Shown piece after piece: positions 7,779 through 14,890 of a stretch of 22,991 bases of DNA. The position numbers and the translations under genes were made by a program. This DNA comes from Ga0077555 sp031406575 (GTDB lineage: Bacteria; Pseudomonadota; Alphaproteobacteria; Rhizobiales; Hyphomicrobiaceae), in contig JANOHP010000233.1 of NCBI GenBank assembly GCA_031406575.1, forward strand, positions 1-22,991. Reading direction: 5' to 3'. Within the stretch, counting starts at the first letter, position 1, and every line of letters begins with the position of its first letter. The notes under the pieces were generated by a model. That model was not told the DNA's origin. It was given only the letters and a program-made list of their open reading frames with translations, and ran no database searches.

Positions 7779-8978
7779 ATGCCCAGCATCCCGTTACGTC
7801 ACGGTGCCTTCTTGCCGCCGTTCCATCCGATGAACGAAAACCCCTCGGCCTGCATCGAGCGTGATCTCGAGCTGATGCAGTGGCTCGATCGCCTCGGCTT
7901 CCACGAGGCTTGGATCGGCGAGCATCATTCGGCGGGGTGGGAGCTGATCAGCTCGCCCGAAATCTTCATCGCCGTGGCGGCCGAGCGCACGAAGCACATC
8001 CGCTTCGGCACGGGCGTCATTTCGCTGCCCTATCACAACCCCCTGATGACGGCGAACCGCATCATTCAGCTCGATCACCATACCCGCGGACGCGTCATGT
8101 TCGGTGCGGGGCCGGGCCTGCTCGCCTCCGATGCCTTGATGATGGGTATCGATCCCAACACGCAGCGCGACCGCATGGCGGAAGGGCTCGATGTCATCCT
8201 GCGCTTCTTCAGGGGCGAGATCGTCACCGAGAAAACCGACTGGTACGCGTACGTCGGCGCCCGTGCACACATTCTCCCCTACACGAAACCCTACCCGGAA
8301 GTGGCCGTCGTCAGTTCGGTGACGCCGTCGGGTGGACGGATGGCTGGCAAGTACGGGCTCAGCATGATCTGTGTCGCCGCGACCAATCCGTTCGGTTATG
8401 ACGCGCTCGCCGCAAACTGGAAGATCGCCAACGACATCGCCGCTGAAAACGGCCGCAAGATGGATCCGGCCGCCCTGCGCCTCGTCGGCCCCATGCACAT
8501 CGCCGAGACCCGCGCGCAGGCGATGAAGAACGTGAAGTACGGCTTCGAGGCCTATCTCGAGTATCTCAACAACAATCAACCCCGATTCATCGTGCCGCCC
8601 GGCCAGGACGCGGCGGAGTGGTTCGTTGCAAACAAGTTCGGCGTCATTGGCACGCCCGACGATGCCATCGCGCTGATTCAGCGTCTCTATGACAAGCAGG
8701 GCGACTTCGGCGTGTTCCTGCAGCAGGTGCACAACTGGGCTGATTTCGAGGAAACCAAGCGTTCCTACGAACTCTACCAACGCTATGTCATGCCGCATTT
8801 TTCCGGCGACAACGCCCCGCGCATTCAATCTTTCGACTGGTGCACGGACAATCGCGATCTACTGGCCGAAAAGCGTTCGACAGCCGCCAAAGCAATGTTC
8901 GACAAGCACGAGGCCGAGCAGGCGGCCAAGGCCAAAGCGCCGATGGCGCGGCCGCAGCAGGGCAAGGAAGCCTGGTAA
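7779..8978 (+). CDS. LLM-class flavin-dependent monooxygenase (limonene 1,2-monooxygenase-like)
   Basis: Luciferase-like TIM-barrel enzyme (399 aa) that would use reduced flavin from a separate reductase to oxygenate a small organic substrate. The N-terminal strands carry RLGFHEAWIGEHHSAG (about residues 36-51), FGTGVISLPYHNP, and GRVMFGAGPG, as in the LLM family. The long C-terminal part with GVFLQQVHNWAD and the overall length resemble the limonene monooxygenase subgroup rather than the shorter F420 enzymes. The ATG at 7779 follows a strong AGGAGG. The C-terminus ends in a charged, Lys/Ala-rich tail likely to be disordered. No flavin reductase gene is in the window. The exact substrate is not readable from sequence; the LimB resemblance is from memory of the family. 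Confidence 0.88.
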   Translation: MPSIPLRHGAFLPPFHPMNENPSACIERDLELMQWLDRLGFHEAWIGEHHSAGWELISSPEIFIAVAAERTKHIRFGTGVISLPYHNPLMTANRIIQLDHHTRGRVMFGAGPGLLASDALMMGIDPNTQRDRMAEGLDVILRFFRGEIVTEKTDWYAYVGARAHILPYTKPYPEVAVVSSVTPSGGRMAGKYGLSMICVAATNPFGYDALAANWKIANDIAAENGRKMDPAALRLVGPMHIAETRAQAMKNVKYGFEAYLEYLNNNQPRFIVPPGQDAAEWFVANKFGVIGTPDDAIALIQRLYDKQGDFGVFLQQVHNWADFEETKRSYELYQRYVMPHFSGDNAPRIQSFDWCTDNRDLLAEKRSTAAKAMFDKHEAEQAAKAKAPMARPQQGKEAW

Positions 8979-9033
8979 TCGGAACTCACTTGCGCAGCAT
9001 CAATGCCCTGGTTCTCCCGCTTGGTGATCTGAG

Positions 9034-9120
9034 AGGGCGTTGCCCTGCGCGCCATTCTGCGGCACCATTGCACAGCGTACGGCCGCAGGCTTGCAGGTGG
9101 GCTGCGGCACAACAGAGGAG
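9034..9120 (+). promoter_or_regulatory. Structured leader of cfa with two mutually exclusive hairpins
   Basis: Upstream of the cfa start, the segment GCCGCAG (9082-9088) can pair with CTGCGGC at 9057-9063 (18-nt loop) or with CTGCGGC at 9102-9108 (13-nt loop). The two partner sites are part of a 9-bp direct repeat CTGCGGCAC (9057-9065, 9102-9110). The downstream hairpin ends six bases before the GAGGAG ribosome site at 9115-9120. A further small hairpin, AGGGC-GTT-GCCCT, lies at 9034-9046. The layout allows switching of ribosome access, but no ligand, uORF or family is recognised, and short GC stems are common here. Confidence 0.3.
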
Positions 9121-9127
9121 CATGACG

Positions 9128-10381
9128 ATGTTCCCACTGTCGAGGATGCTGTGTGGTTTCGTGCGGTATGGCCGGCTGGAGGTCATCGACGCGGAGGGGC
9201 ACTCTCACGTGTTCGCAGGTACGGCTCCGGGCCCTTCGGTCATCATGCAGCTGTCTGACCGCAGCCTTTACAAGAAGCTGTTCTTCAATCCCGAGCTGCA
9301 CGCCGGCGAAGCCTATATGAACGGCACGCTGACGTTCCCCGGCTCCAGTTTGCGCGATTTTCTCACGCTGTACTCCGTCAATCAGAACCAACTCGACAGG
9401 CAGCCCTGGCAGGTCTTCCTGGGCAAAGTCTTCAAAAGCATGAAGCGGGCTCAACAGCGCAATCCCGTCGGCCGGGCGCAGAAAAACGTGGCCCACCACT
9501 ACGACATCGGCAATGCCTTGTTCGAGTTGTTCTTGGACGAGCAGCTCTTCTACTCGTGCGCCTACTTCCGCAACGAGACCGAGACATTGGAGCAGGCGCA
9601 GATCAACAAATGCCGGCTGATTGCCGCCAAGCTCGACCTGAAGCCCGGACAGAATGTGCTCGATATCGGCTCCGGCTGGGGCGGACTTGCGTGTTATATG
9701 GCCAAGGTGGCCGATGTCGATGTCACCGGCGTGACGCTCTCTCGGGAGCAGCATGCGCTTGCGACCGAACGGGCGCGGGCCGCCGGCTTATCGAAGCAGG
9801 TGCGCTTCCTGTTGCAGGACTATCGCCAGCTCGAGGGACACTTCGATCGCATCGTTTCCGTCGGCATGTTCGAGCACGTGGGTGTGCCCCGATACGATGA
9901 GTTTTTCGCCAAGGTGAACGACGTGATGCCCGACGATGGCATCATGCTGCTGCATTCGATCGGGCACATGAGTCCACCGAGCACGGCCAGCCCGTGGCTG
10001 CGCAAATACATCTTCCCCGGCGCCTATTCGCCCGCCTTGTCCGAGGTCTTCCCCGCCGTCGAAAACAATCGTCTGTGGGTGACCGACTGCGAATTTCTGC
10101 GGCTGCATTACGCCATGACGCTCGACCACTGGAACCGGCGCTTCCAAGCCAATCGTGCAAAAGTTGCGAGCCTCTACGACGAGCGCTTCTGCCGGATGTG
10201 GGAGTTCTACTTGATGAGTTGCGAGATGATGTTCCGGGGCGGCGCTCAGGAAGTCTTCCAGATGCAGCTCACCCGGCGCAAAGACGCAGCACCCCTCGTG
10301 CGCAACTACATCATCGACGAACAGCGACGCCTCGAACAGCTCGAGGCGCAACTGGGGATCGTACCGGCGCTCGCGGCGTGA
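9128..10381 (+). CDS. cfa: Cyclopropane-fatty-acyl-phospholipid synthase
   Basis: SAM-dependent enzyme (417 aa) that adds a methylene bridge to cis double bonds of membrane phospholipid acyl chains at the inner face of the membrane. An N-terminal lipid-binding domain of about 110 residues is followed by VAHHYDIGNALFELFLDE (121-138), FYSCAYF (141-147, with the family's conserved Cys), the SAM loop VLDIGSGWGG (177-186) and MFEHVG (247-252). The C-terminal part has the usual RRF and RMWEFYL segments. Length is slightly above that of the E. coli enzyme. I chose the ATG at 9128 because GAGGAG is 7 nt upstream; the ATG at 9122 is only 1 nt from it. It follows the monooxygenase gene by 149 nt containing a structured leader, and converges on the SDR gene 22 nt away. 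Confidence 0.93.
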   Translation: MFPLSRMLCGFVRYGRLEVIDAEGHSHVFAGTAPGPSVIMQLSDRSLYKKLFFNPELHAGEAYMNGTLTFPGSSLRDFLTLYSVNQNQLDRQPWQVFLGKVFKSMKRAQQRNPVGRAQKNVAHHYDIGNALFELFLDEQLFYSCAYFRNETETLEQAQINKCRLIAAKLDLKPGQNVLDIGSGWGGLACYMAKVADVDVTGVTLSREQHALATERARAAGLSKQVRFLLQDYRQLEGHFDRIVSVGMFEHVGVPRYDEFFAKVNDVMPDDGIMLLHSIGHMSPPSTASPWLRKYIFPGAYSPALSEVFPAVENNRLWVTDCEFLRLHYAMTLDHWNRRFQANRAKVASLYDERFCRMWEFYLMSCEMMFRGGAQEVFQMQLTRRKDAAPLVRNYIIDEQRRLEQLEAQLGIVPALAA

Positions 10382-10403
10382 ACGCACGCGGTCGCCGGTT
10401 GCA

Positions 10404-11189
10404 TCAGATGGCGCGGGTTTCGCCGCCGTCCTGATCGATCACGGTGCCGGCGACGAAGTCGGCCTTGGGCGAGCACAGAAACGCGACGAGGTTGCCGATT
10501 TCCTCGGGTTGTCCGAAGCGGTTGATGCCCAGGTCCTCGATCATGGCGCGGATCGTCTCTTCGCGGCTGGCATTGGTCTTGGCCATCGCGTTGCCCACGC
10601 GCAGCTCGAGGCGGCTGGTTTGAATGTGGCCGGGATTGATGGCGTTGACGCGCACGCCCTCTTTGCGGCCGATGTCGCCGGTCGCCTTGGTGAAGTTGAC
10701 CAGCGCACTGTTGACCGAGCCACCGATCGTGAACTCGGCCGCCGCCGTGCGCGACCCGATGCCGATGATGTTGACGATTGAACCCTTGGCTGCCTTGAGA
10801 TGCGGCCAAGCACTGCGCGTCATGCGCATCGCGGCGTAGAATTTCAGCCCGAAGCCCGACGCCCAGTCCTCGTCCGTCAACTCGAAGAAATTGCCGCGCT
10901 TGGTGGCCCCGGCGTTGTTCACCAGGATGTCGATTTTTCCGTAGGCTTTCAGTGCGGCGGCAACGGCAGCGGCCGGCGCCTTGGGGTCCATGAGGTCGGC
11001 GACGTGCCCAATCGCGCGGCGTCCCGTCGTCTTCGTGATGGTGGCCGCCACGGTCTCGAGGTCGCCCGCACTGCGCGCTACGAGAAACACGTCGACCCCT
11101 TCGCTCGCCAGCACATGGCCGATTCCCTCGCCGATGCCGCGGCTGGCGCCCGTGATGATGGCGACCTTGTTGTTCAACTCGAGATCCAT
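10404..11189 (-). CDS. Short-chain dehydrogenase/reductase family protein lacking the catalytic tetrad
   Basis: A Rossmann-fold protein of classical SDR length (261 aa). The nucleotide-binding TGASRGIG is at residues 13-20, the NNAG structural motif at 91-94, and the expected VNAINPG at 181-187. Aligned by eye to FabG, the catalytic residues are all changed: Asn becomes Lys116, Ser becomes Gly143, Tyr becomes Gly156 and Lys becomes Asn160 (the YxxxK site reads GGSVN). Cofactor binding is likely retained, but ordinary dehydrogenase chemistry is doubtful. I chose the ATG at 11189, with GAGGA 10 nt upstream; an ATG at 11225 adds 12 residues with a poorer site. It is divergent from the MmgE/PrpD gene across 89 nt, suggesting shared control. 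Confidence 0.85.
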   Translation of the reverse strand: MDLELNNKVAIITGASRGIGEGIGHVLASEGVDVFLVARSAGDLETVAATITKTTGRRAIGHVADLMDPKAPAAAVAAALKAYGKIDILVNNAGATKRGNFFELTDEDWASGFGLKFYAAMRMTRSAWPHLKAAKGSIVNIIGIGSRTAAAEFTIGGSVNSALVNFTKATGDIGRKEGVRVNAINPGHIQTSRLELRVGNAMAKTNASREETIRAMIEDLGINRFGQPEEIGNLVAFLCSPKADFVAGTVIDQDGGETRAI

Positions 11190-11230
11190 GGTGACGTTAT
11201 CCTCGACCGATTGCGCTGGGCTCATGACCC

Positions 11231-11260
11231 ACGATACGCTCTCCGCAGACCCCAGAACAA
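11231..11260 (-). promoter_or_regulatory. Candidate promoter for the SDR gene
   Basis: On the minus strand TTGTTC (11255-11260) and TATCGT (11231-11236) are separated by 18 nt, a fair sigma-70-like pair. It would start the SDR message about 30-35 nt before the ATG at 11189. It lies in the 89-nt divergent gap shared with the MmgE/PrpD gene. Confidence 0.3.
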
Positions 11261-11278
11261 GGACAGAGGAACCAACTC

Positions 11279-12631
11279 ATGGCCGCAGTCACCGGCGCCA
11301 CTGCCGACATTGCCGATTACGTGCTTGCGACGTCTTATGCCGAACTGCCCGCCGCCGTGCGCAAGGAGGGGCTGCGCTCGTTCTTCAATATTCTGGGCTG
11401 CGCGGTGGGCGGCGCCAAGCACGAGGCCATCGAGGCGACGTGGCGGGCGCTGGCCCCCTTCGCCGGCGATAAACATGCGTCGCTGCTGGGGCGCCCCGAG
11501 CGGACGGACGCGCTCACGGCCTGCCTGATCAACACGCTGGCCTCGAGCATCTACACCTACGATGACACCCACGCCCAAGCCGTGGTGCATCCCGGTGGAC
11601 CGGTGATGGCGGCGGTGCTGGCTGTCGCCGAGCGCCAGAAGGTGTCGGGCCAGGACCTGCTTGCGGCGTTCATTCTGGGCGTCGAGGTCGTCTGCCGCCT
11701 GAGCAAGGCAGTATCCGTTGCGCCGGCCGAGGGCAACATCGCTTGGTCGCAGACCGGCATCTGCTGTGGCGTTGGCGCGGCCGTGGCAGCGGGCAAACTC
11801 CTGGGCCTCGATGCGCTGCAGATGCGGCGTGCCATCGGCATTGCCGCTTCCCAGGCATCGGGCATTCGCGCCATGCATGGCTCCATGTGCACAGCCAACA
11901 TGCCGGCGCACGCGGGTCAGACGGGTTTGCGCGCGGCGTACCTCGCCAAGAGCGGGTTTACGGCCTCGGAGGGCGCCTTCGAGGGCAAATACGGGTTTGC
12001 CAACTGCTTTGCCAAACAACCCGATCTTTCCCTGCTGACGGGGCGTCTGGGCATGCACTACGAAATTCTCGCCAACACCTACAAGCCCTATGCGTGCGGC
12101 ATCGTCATTCATCCGATGATCGACGCCGCGCTCGAGATGAAGAAGGAACATGGCCTCGACGCCGCGATGATCGAACGCGTCTGGGTCAACGCCGCGGCCG
12201 TCGCATTGGCTCTGTGCGACCGCCGCCATCCCAAGGACGAATTCGAAGGCCAAGTGAGCCTCTATCAGTGGATCGCCGCCGCGCTGGTGCGTGGCCGCGC
12301 GGGCATTCCCGAATGCACCGATTCCGCCATCGTCGATCCTGCCCTCGTTGCGTTCCGTGAACGCATCACCGCCACCTTCGAGCCGGGAATGCCGATCGAT
12401 GGCGTCGACATGACGATCACTCTGAACGACGGGCGCACGCTCGAAAAGAGGGTGCGCGATTGCATCGGCAGCAAGGGGCGCCCGATGACGGACACGGAGC
12501 TGGAGGTCAAGTTTTCCGATCAGGCCGCAGCCGTCATCGGTCCAGCGGCGACGCAAACGCTGATGGCCGACTGTTGGCGGCTCGAAGCCTTGACCGACGC
12601 CAGCGTGCTGGTGCGGCGGGCCGCAGGCTGA
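11279..12631 (+). CDS. MmgE/PrpD family protein
   Basis: Member of the family that includes 2-methylcitrate dehydratase, cis-aconitate decarboxylase and related carboxylate lyases or epimerases (450 aa, usual length). The N-terminal all-helical domain carries the hallmark DDTHAQAVVHPGG at about residues 95-107, followed by GVEVVCRLSKAV and, in the second domain, the HPMIDAALEM segment. AGAGGA lies 8 nt before the ATG at 11279. It ends on TGA directly abutting the stop of the convergent CoA-transferase gene. No prpB or prpC is present, so propionate breakdown by the methylcitrate cycle is not indicated. Genes of this subgroup often sit beside Bug-type receptors and CoA-transferases; the substrate is unknown. 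Confidence 0.9.
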   Translation: MAAVTGATADIADYVLATSYAELPAAVRKEGLRSFFNILGCAVGGAKHEAIEATWRALAPFAGDKHASLLGRPERTDALTACLINTLASSIYTYDDTHAQAVVHPGGPVMAAVLAVAERQKVSGQDLLAAFILGVEVVCRLSKAVSVAPAEGNIAWSQTGICCGVGAAVAAGKLLGLDALQMRRAIGIAASQASGIRAMHGSMCTANMPAHAGQTGLRAAYLAKSGFTASEGAFEGKYGFANCFAKQPDLSLLTGRLGMHYEILANTYKPYACGIVIHPMIDAALEMKKEHGLDAAMIERVWVNAAAVALALCDRRHPKDEFEGQVSLYQWIAAALVRGRAGIPECTDSAIVDPALVAFRERITATFEPGMPIDGVDMTITLNDGRTLEKRVRDCIGSKGRPMTDTELEVKFSDQAAAVIGPAATQTLMADCWRLEALTDASVLVRRAAG

Positions 12632-13882
12632 TCAGAGCAGATGATCGCCGGCTGCCTGCAAGTCGCGACGGAAATCGGGGTGGGCGATGGCGATGAGCGC
12701 CTTCGCCCGTTCGGCAAGCGTGCGCCCGCGCAGCTCGGCAATGCCGTATTCGGTGACGACGATATCGCTGTCACTGCGCGACGTGGTGACGACGCCCGCC
12801 GACAGTTTCGGCACGATGCGCGAGAGCGTACCGCCGCGCGCCGTCGACTCCAGCGCCAAAATACTTCGGCCTCCCCGCGACCGCAGACAGCCGCGCATGA
12901 AATCGGCTTGGCCCCCGACCATGCCGAGATGGCGGTTGCCTCCGACCTCCGCATTGATCTGGCCGGTAAGATCGACTTCGAGCGCCGCGTTGATGCCGAT
13001 GAGATTGGGGATCAGCGCATGCACGGCGTTGTCGTGCGTGTAGCGCGGCGAGCGCAGCCGTAGCAGGGGATTGCGATGCCCCCACGTATAGAGCCGCTTG
13101 GTGCCGAGAAGGCCGGCCGTCACCGTGAGCCCGGTGTCGACGGGCTTGCGTTTGTTGGTGACGACGCCTGCGTCGACGAGATCGGCGGCGCAATCACCGA
13201 TGGTGCCGCTGTGCAGCCCCAAGTCGCGTCGGTCGCCCAGACACCCCAGCACGGCATCGGGGAGCGCGCCCACGCCCAACTGCAAGGTATCGCCATCGCC
13301 CACGAGGCGCGCGACGTGTTCGCCGATCGCCTTCGCAACCCCACTGATGGTCTGCGCCCGCACCTCGACGATGGCGTGGGAGACGTGGATGAGATGGTCG
13401 ATGTCGCCCGTGGTGAGTCCGGTGTCGCCCTCGACGGCTGGGGCCTGATCGTTCACCTGGGCAATGACGACGCGCGCACGCGGGATGGCGTCGGTGACGT
13501 AATCGACGGTCGGTGATTGGCGAAAGATATGGCCGTCCGCCGCGACCTGCACGAGCACGACGTCGATTTTCAAGTATCCGTCGACCACCATGTCGGGCAG
13601 CGCCGAATAATGCGCGGGCATGACGTCGAGGACGCCGACCTCGGCAAAGCGCCGGTTGGTGCCAGCGCCGCCCAGCGCGCGCACACGAATACCGCGCGCC
13701 GCCACGCGGTGTGCGTCGATCGTCTCAGTCAGGCTGATGTTGGTGACGAGTTCGGCGGCCTGCACGGTGTCGAGGCTGGCATTCAGCAACTCGAGCAGCC
13801 GTGTCGGTTCCGCCGAGCCGCCGGGCCAAGCAATCACGTCGCCGGGGCGTGTCAATCCGGCAATATCGAGGCGGTCAGTCAT
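12632..13882 (-). CDS. Acetyl-CoA hydrolase/CoA-transferase family protein with atypical active site
   Basis: Class I CoA-transferase-fold protein (416 aa), of the family that includes 4-hydroxybutyrate CoA-transferase and acetyl-CoA hydrolase. Visible family segments are QLGVGALPDAVL (201-212), LEVDLTGQINAE (301-312), VGGQADF (322-328) and the C-terminal VVTEYGIAELRGRT (375-388). At the site where relatives read HTEM/HSEM with the catalytic Glu that forms the glutamyl-CoA intermediate, this protein reads HSGTIGD (224-230), so Gly226 replaces it. That may be a subgroup feature; activity should not be assumed. The ATG at 13882 has only a weak ribosome site. It lies 36 nt after scpB on the same strand, so it may be read through from the housekeeping operon, and its stop abuts that of the MmgE/PrpD gene. 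Confidence 0.82.
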   Translation of the reverse strand: MTDRLDIAGLTRPGDVIAWPGGSAEPTRLLELLNASLDTVQAAELVTNISLTETIDAHRVAARGIRVRALGGAGTNRRFAEVGVLDVMPAHYSALPDMVVDGYLKIDVVLVQVAADGHIFRQSPTVDYVTDAIPRARVVIAQVNDQAPAVEGDTGLTTGDIDHLIHVSHAIVEVRAQTISGVAKAIGEHVARLVGDGDTLQLGVGALPDAVLGCLGDRRDLGLHSGTIGDCAADLVDAGVVTNKRKPVDTGLTVTAGLLGTKRLYTWGHRNPLLRLRSPRYTHDNAVHALIPNLIGINAALEVDLTGQINAEVGGNRHLGMVGGQADFMRGCLRSRGGRSILALESTARGGTLSRIVPKLSAGVVTTSRSDSDIVVTEYGIAELRGRTLAERAKALIAIAHPDFRRDLQAAGDHLL

Positions 13883-13918
13883 ACGCGGCTACGCTCTCGA
13901 GTTCGGGGCGTGTAGCGG

Positions 13919-14794
13919 TCACGGCGCTGGAGGCACTTCGTCGTCGTCGGCGGTGTCATCGCTCATCTCGAGATCGAGTTCTTCTTGGGTGTCGGGCTCG
14001 TCTTCCAGCGGCAGCTCGTCGGGCATCAATTTTGCCACGTCGTTGGGCGAGGGCACGGTGAACCCCGGCGGCAAGTTGGCATCGAGCAGGCCGGCGCCCT
14101 TGAGTTCAGTGAGGCCCGGCAGGTCTTTGATCGAGTCGAGCGAGAAGTGCTCGAGAAAGGCATCCGTCGTCCCGTAGGTCAGCGGTTTGCCCGGAGCCCG
14201 GCGGCGGCCACGGGGCCGAATCCAACCCGTCTCCAGCAGAATATCGAGCGTGCCCTTCGATGTCTCGACGCCGCGAATCTCTTCGATCTCGGCGCGCGTT
14301 ACCGGCTGGTGATAGGAAACGATCGCCAAGGTCTCGAGGGCCGCTTTCGACAGGCGGCGTTCTTCGACCGCGTGCCGCTCGAGCAGCCAGCCCAGGTCCT
14401 GCGCGGTGCGGAAGGCCCATTTCCCGGCGACGCGCACCAGATTGATGCCGCGTCCCGCATAAAACCCGCGCAGTTCGTCGAGGAACGCCCGGACGTCCAC
14501 GCCCTCTTTCAGGTGCGTGGCGAGGTGCTGCTCGTCGAGGGGTTCGGAGGCGGCAAACAGCAGAGCTTCGAGGATGCGCAGCTTCTCACGCCGGTCGGCA
14601 GAGGGCAGGTTCGTGATGTTGGAGACTGCGGAGCCAAGCTCGCGCTCCGGCGCGGCGTCGTTGGCGGCGTCGCGATGTGCTGGACCCTCGCTCGCGTCTT
14701 CCACGGTGGTGTGGCGCATGTGGGCATCGGCATCGCTGTCGCGCGCGTCGTCATCATCCGAAACGAGACGGACGTTCAGTTTCGGCGGCTCCAT
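13919..14794 (-). CDS. scpB: Segregation and condensation protein B (ScpB)
   Basis: Kleisin-associated winged-helix subunit of the SMC-ScpA-ScpB condensin, which organises the chromosome for segregation. The conserved core shows LRILEALLFAASEPL and then LSKAALETLAIVSYHQPVTR followed by AEIEEIRGV, the family signature, and a GRRRAPGKPLTYGTT-like wing. The chosen start at 14794 (291 aa) has AAGGGGA five bases upstream; an ATG at 14884 would add 30 basic, Cys-containing residues with no ribosome site, but would leave only 6 nt after scpA. The protein is longer than most ScpB because of an acidic N-terminal stretch (DDDDARDSDADAH) and an acidic C-terminal tail, both likely disordered. In many Rhizobiales tatABC follows scpB; here a CoA-transferase gene does. 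Confidence 0.93.
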   Translation of the reverse strand: MEPPKLNVRLVSDDDDARDSDADAHMRHTTVEDASEGPAHRDAANDAAPERELGSAVSNITNLPSADRREKLRILEALLFAASEPLDEQHLATHLKEGVDVRAFLDELRGFYAGRGINLVRVAGKWAFRTAQDLGWLLERHAVEERRLSKAALETLAIVSYHQPVTRAEIEEIRGVETSKGTLDILLETGWIRPRGRRRAPGKPLTYGTTDAFLEHFSLDSIKDLPGLTELKGAGLLDANLPPGFTVPSPNDVAKLMPDELPLEDEPDTQEELDLEMSDDTADDDEVPPAP

Positions 14795-14890
14795 GCGCTT
14801 CCCCTTGCCTCGAGGGCGTTTCGACACGAACACACACTCCGACTTCGAACAGGTTGGTCGAATCAAACGACTCAGCGCCCTCATAGCGCA

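Noticed and set aside
9034..9046. Hairpin AGGGC-GTT-GCCCT as a terminator of the monooxygenase gene
   Set aside because: Only a 5-bp stem with no T-run; kept only as part of the cfa leader description.
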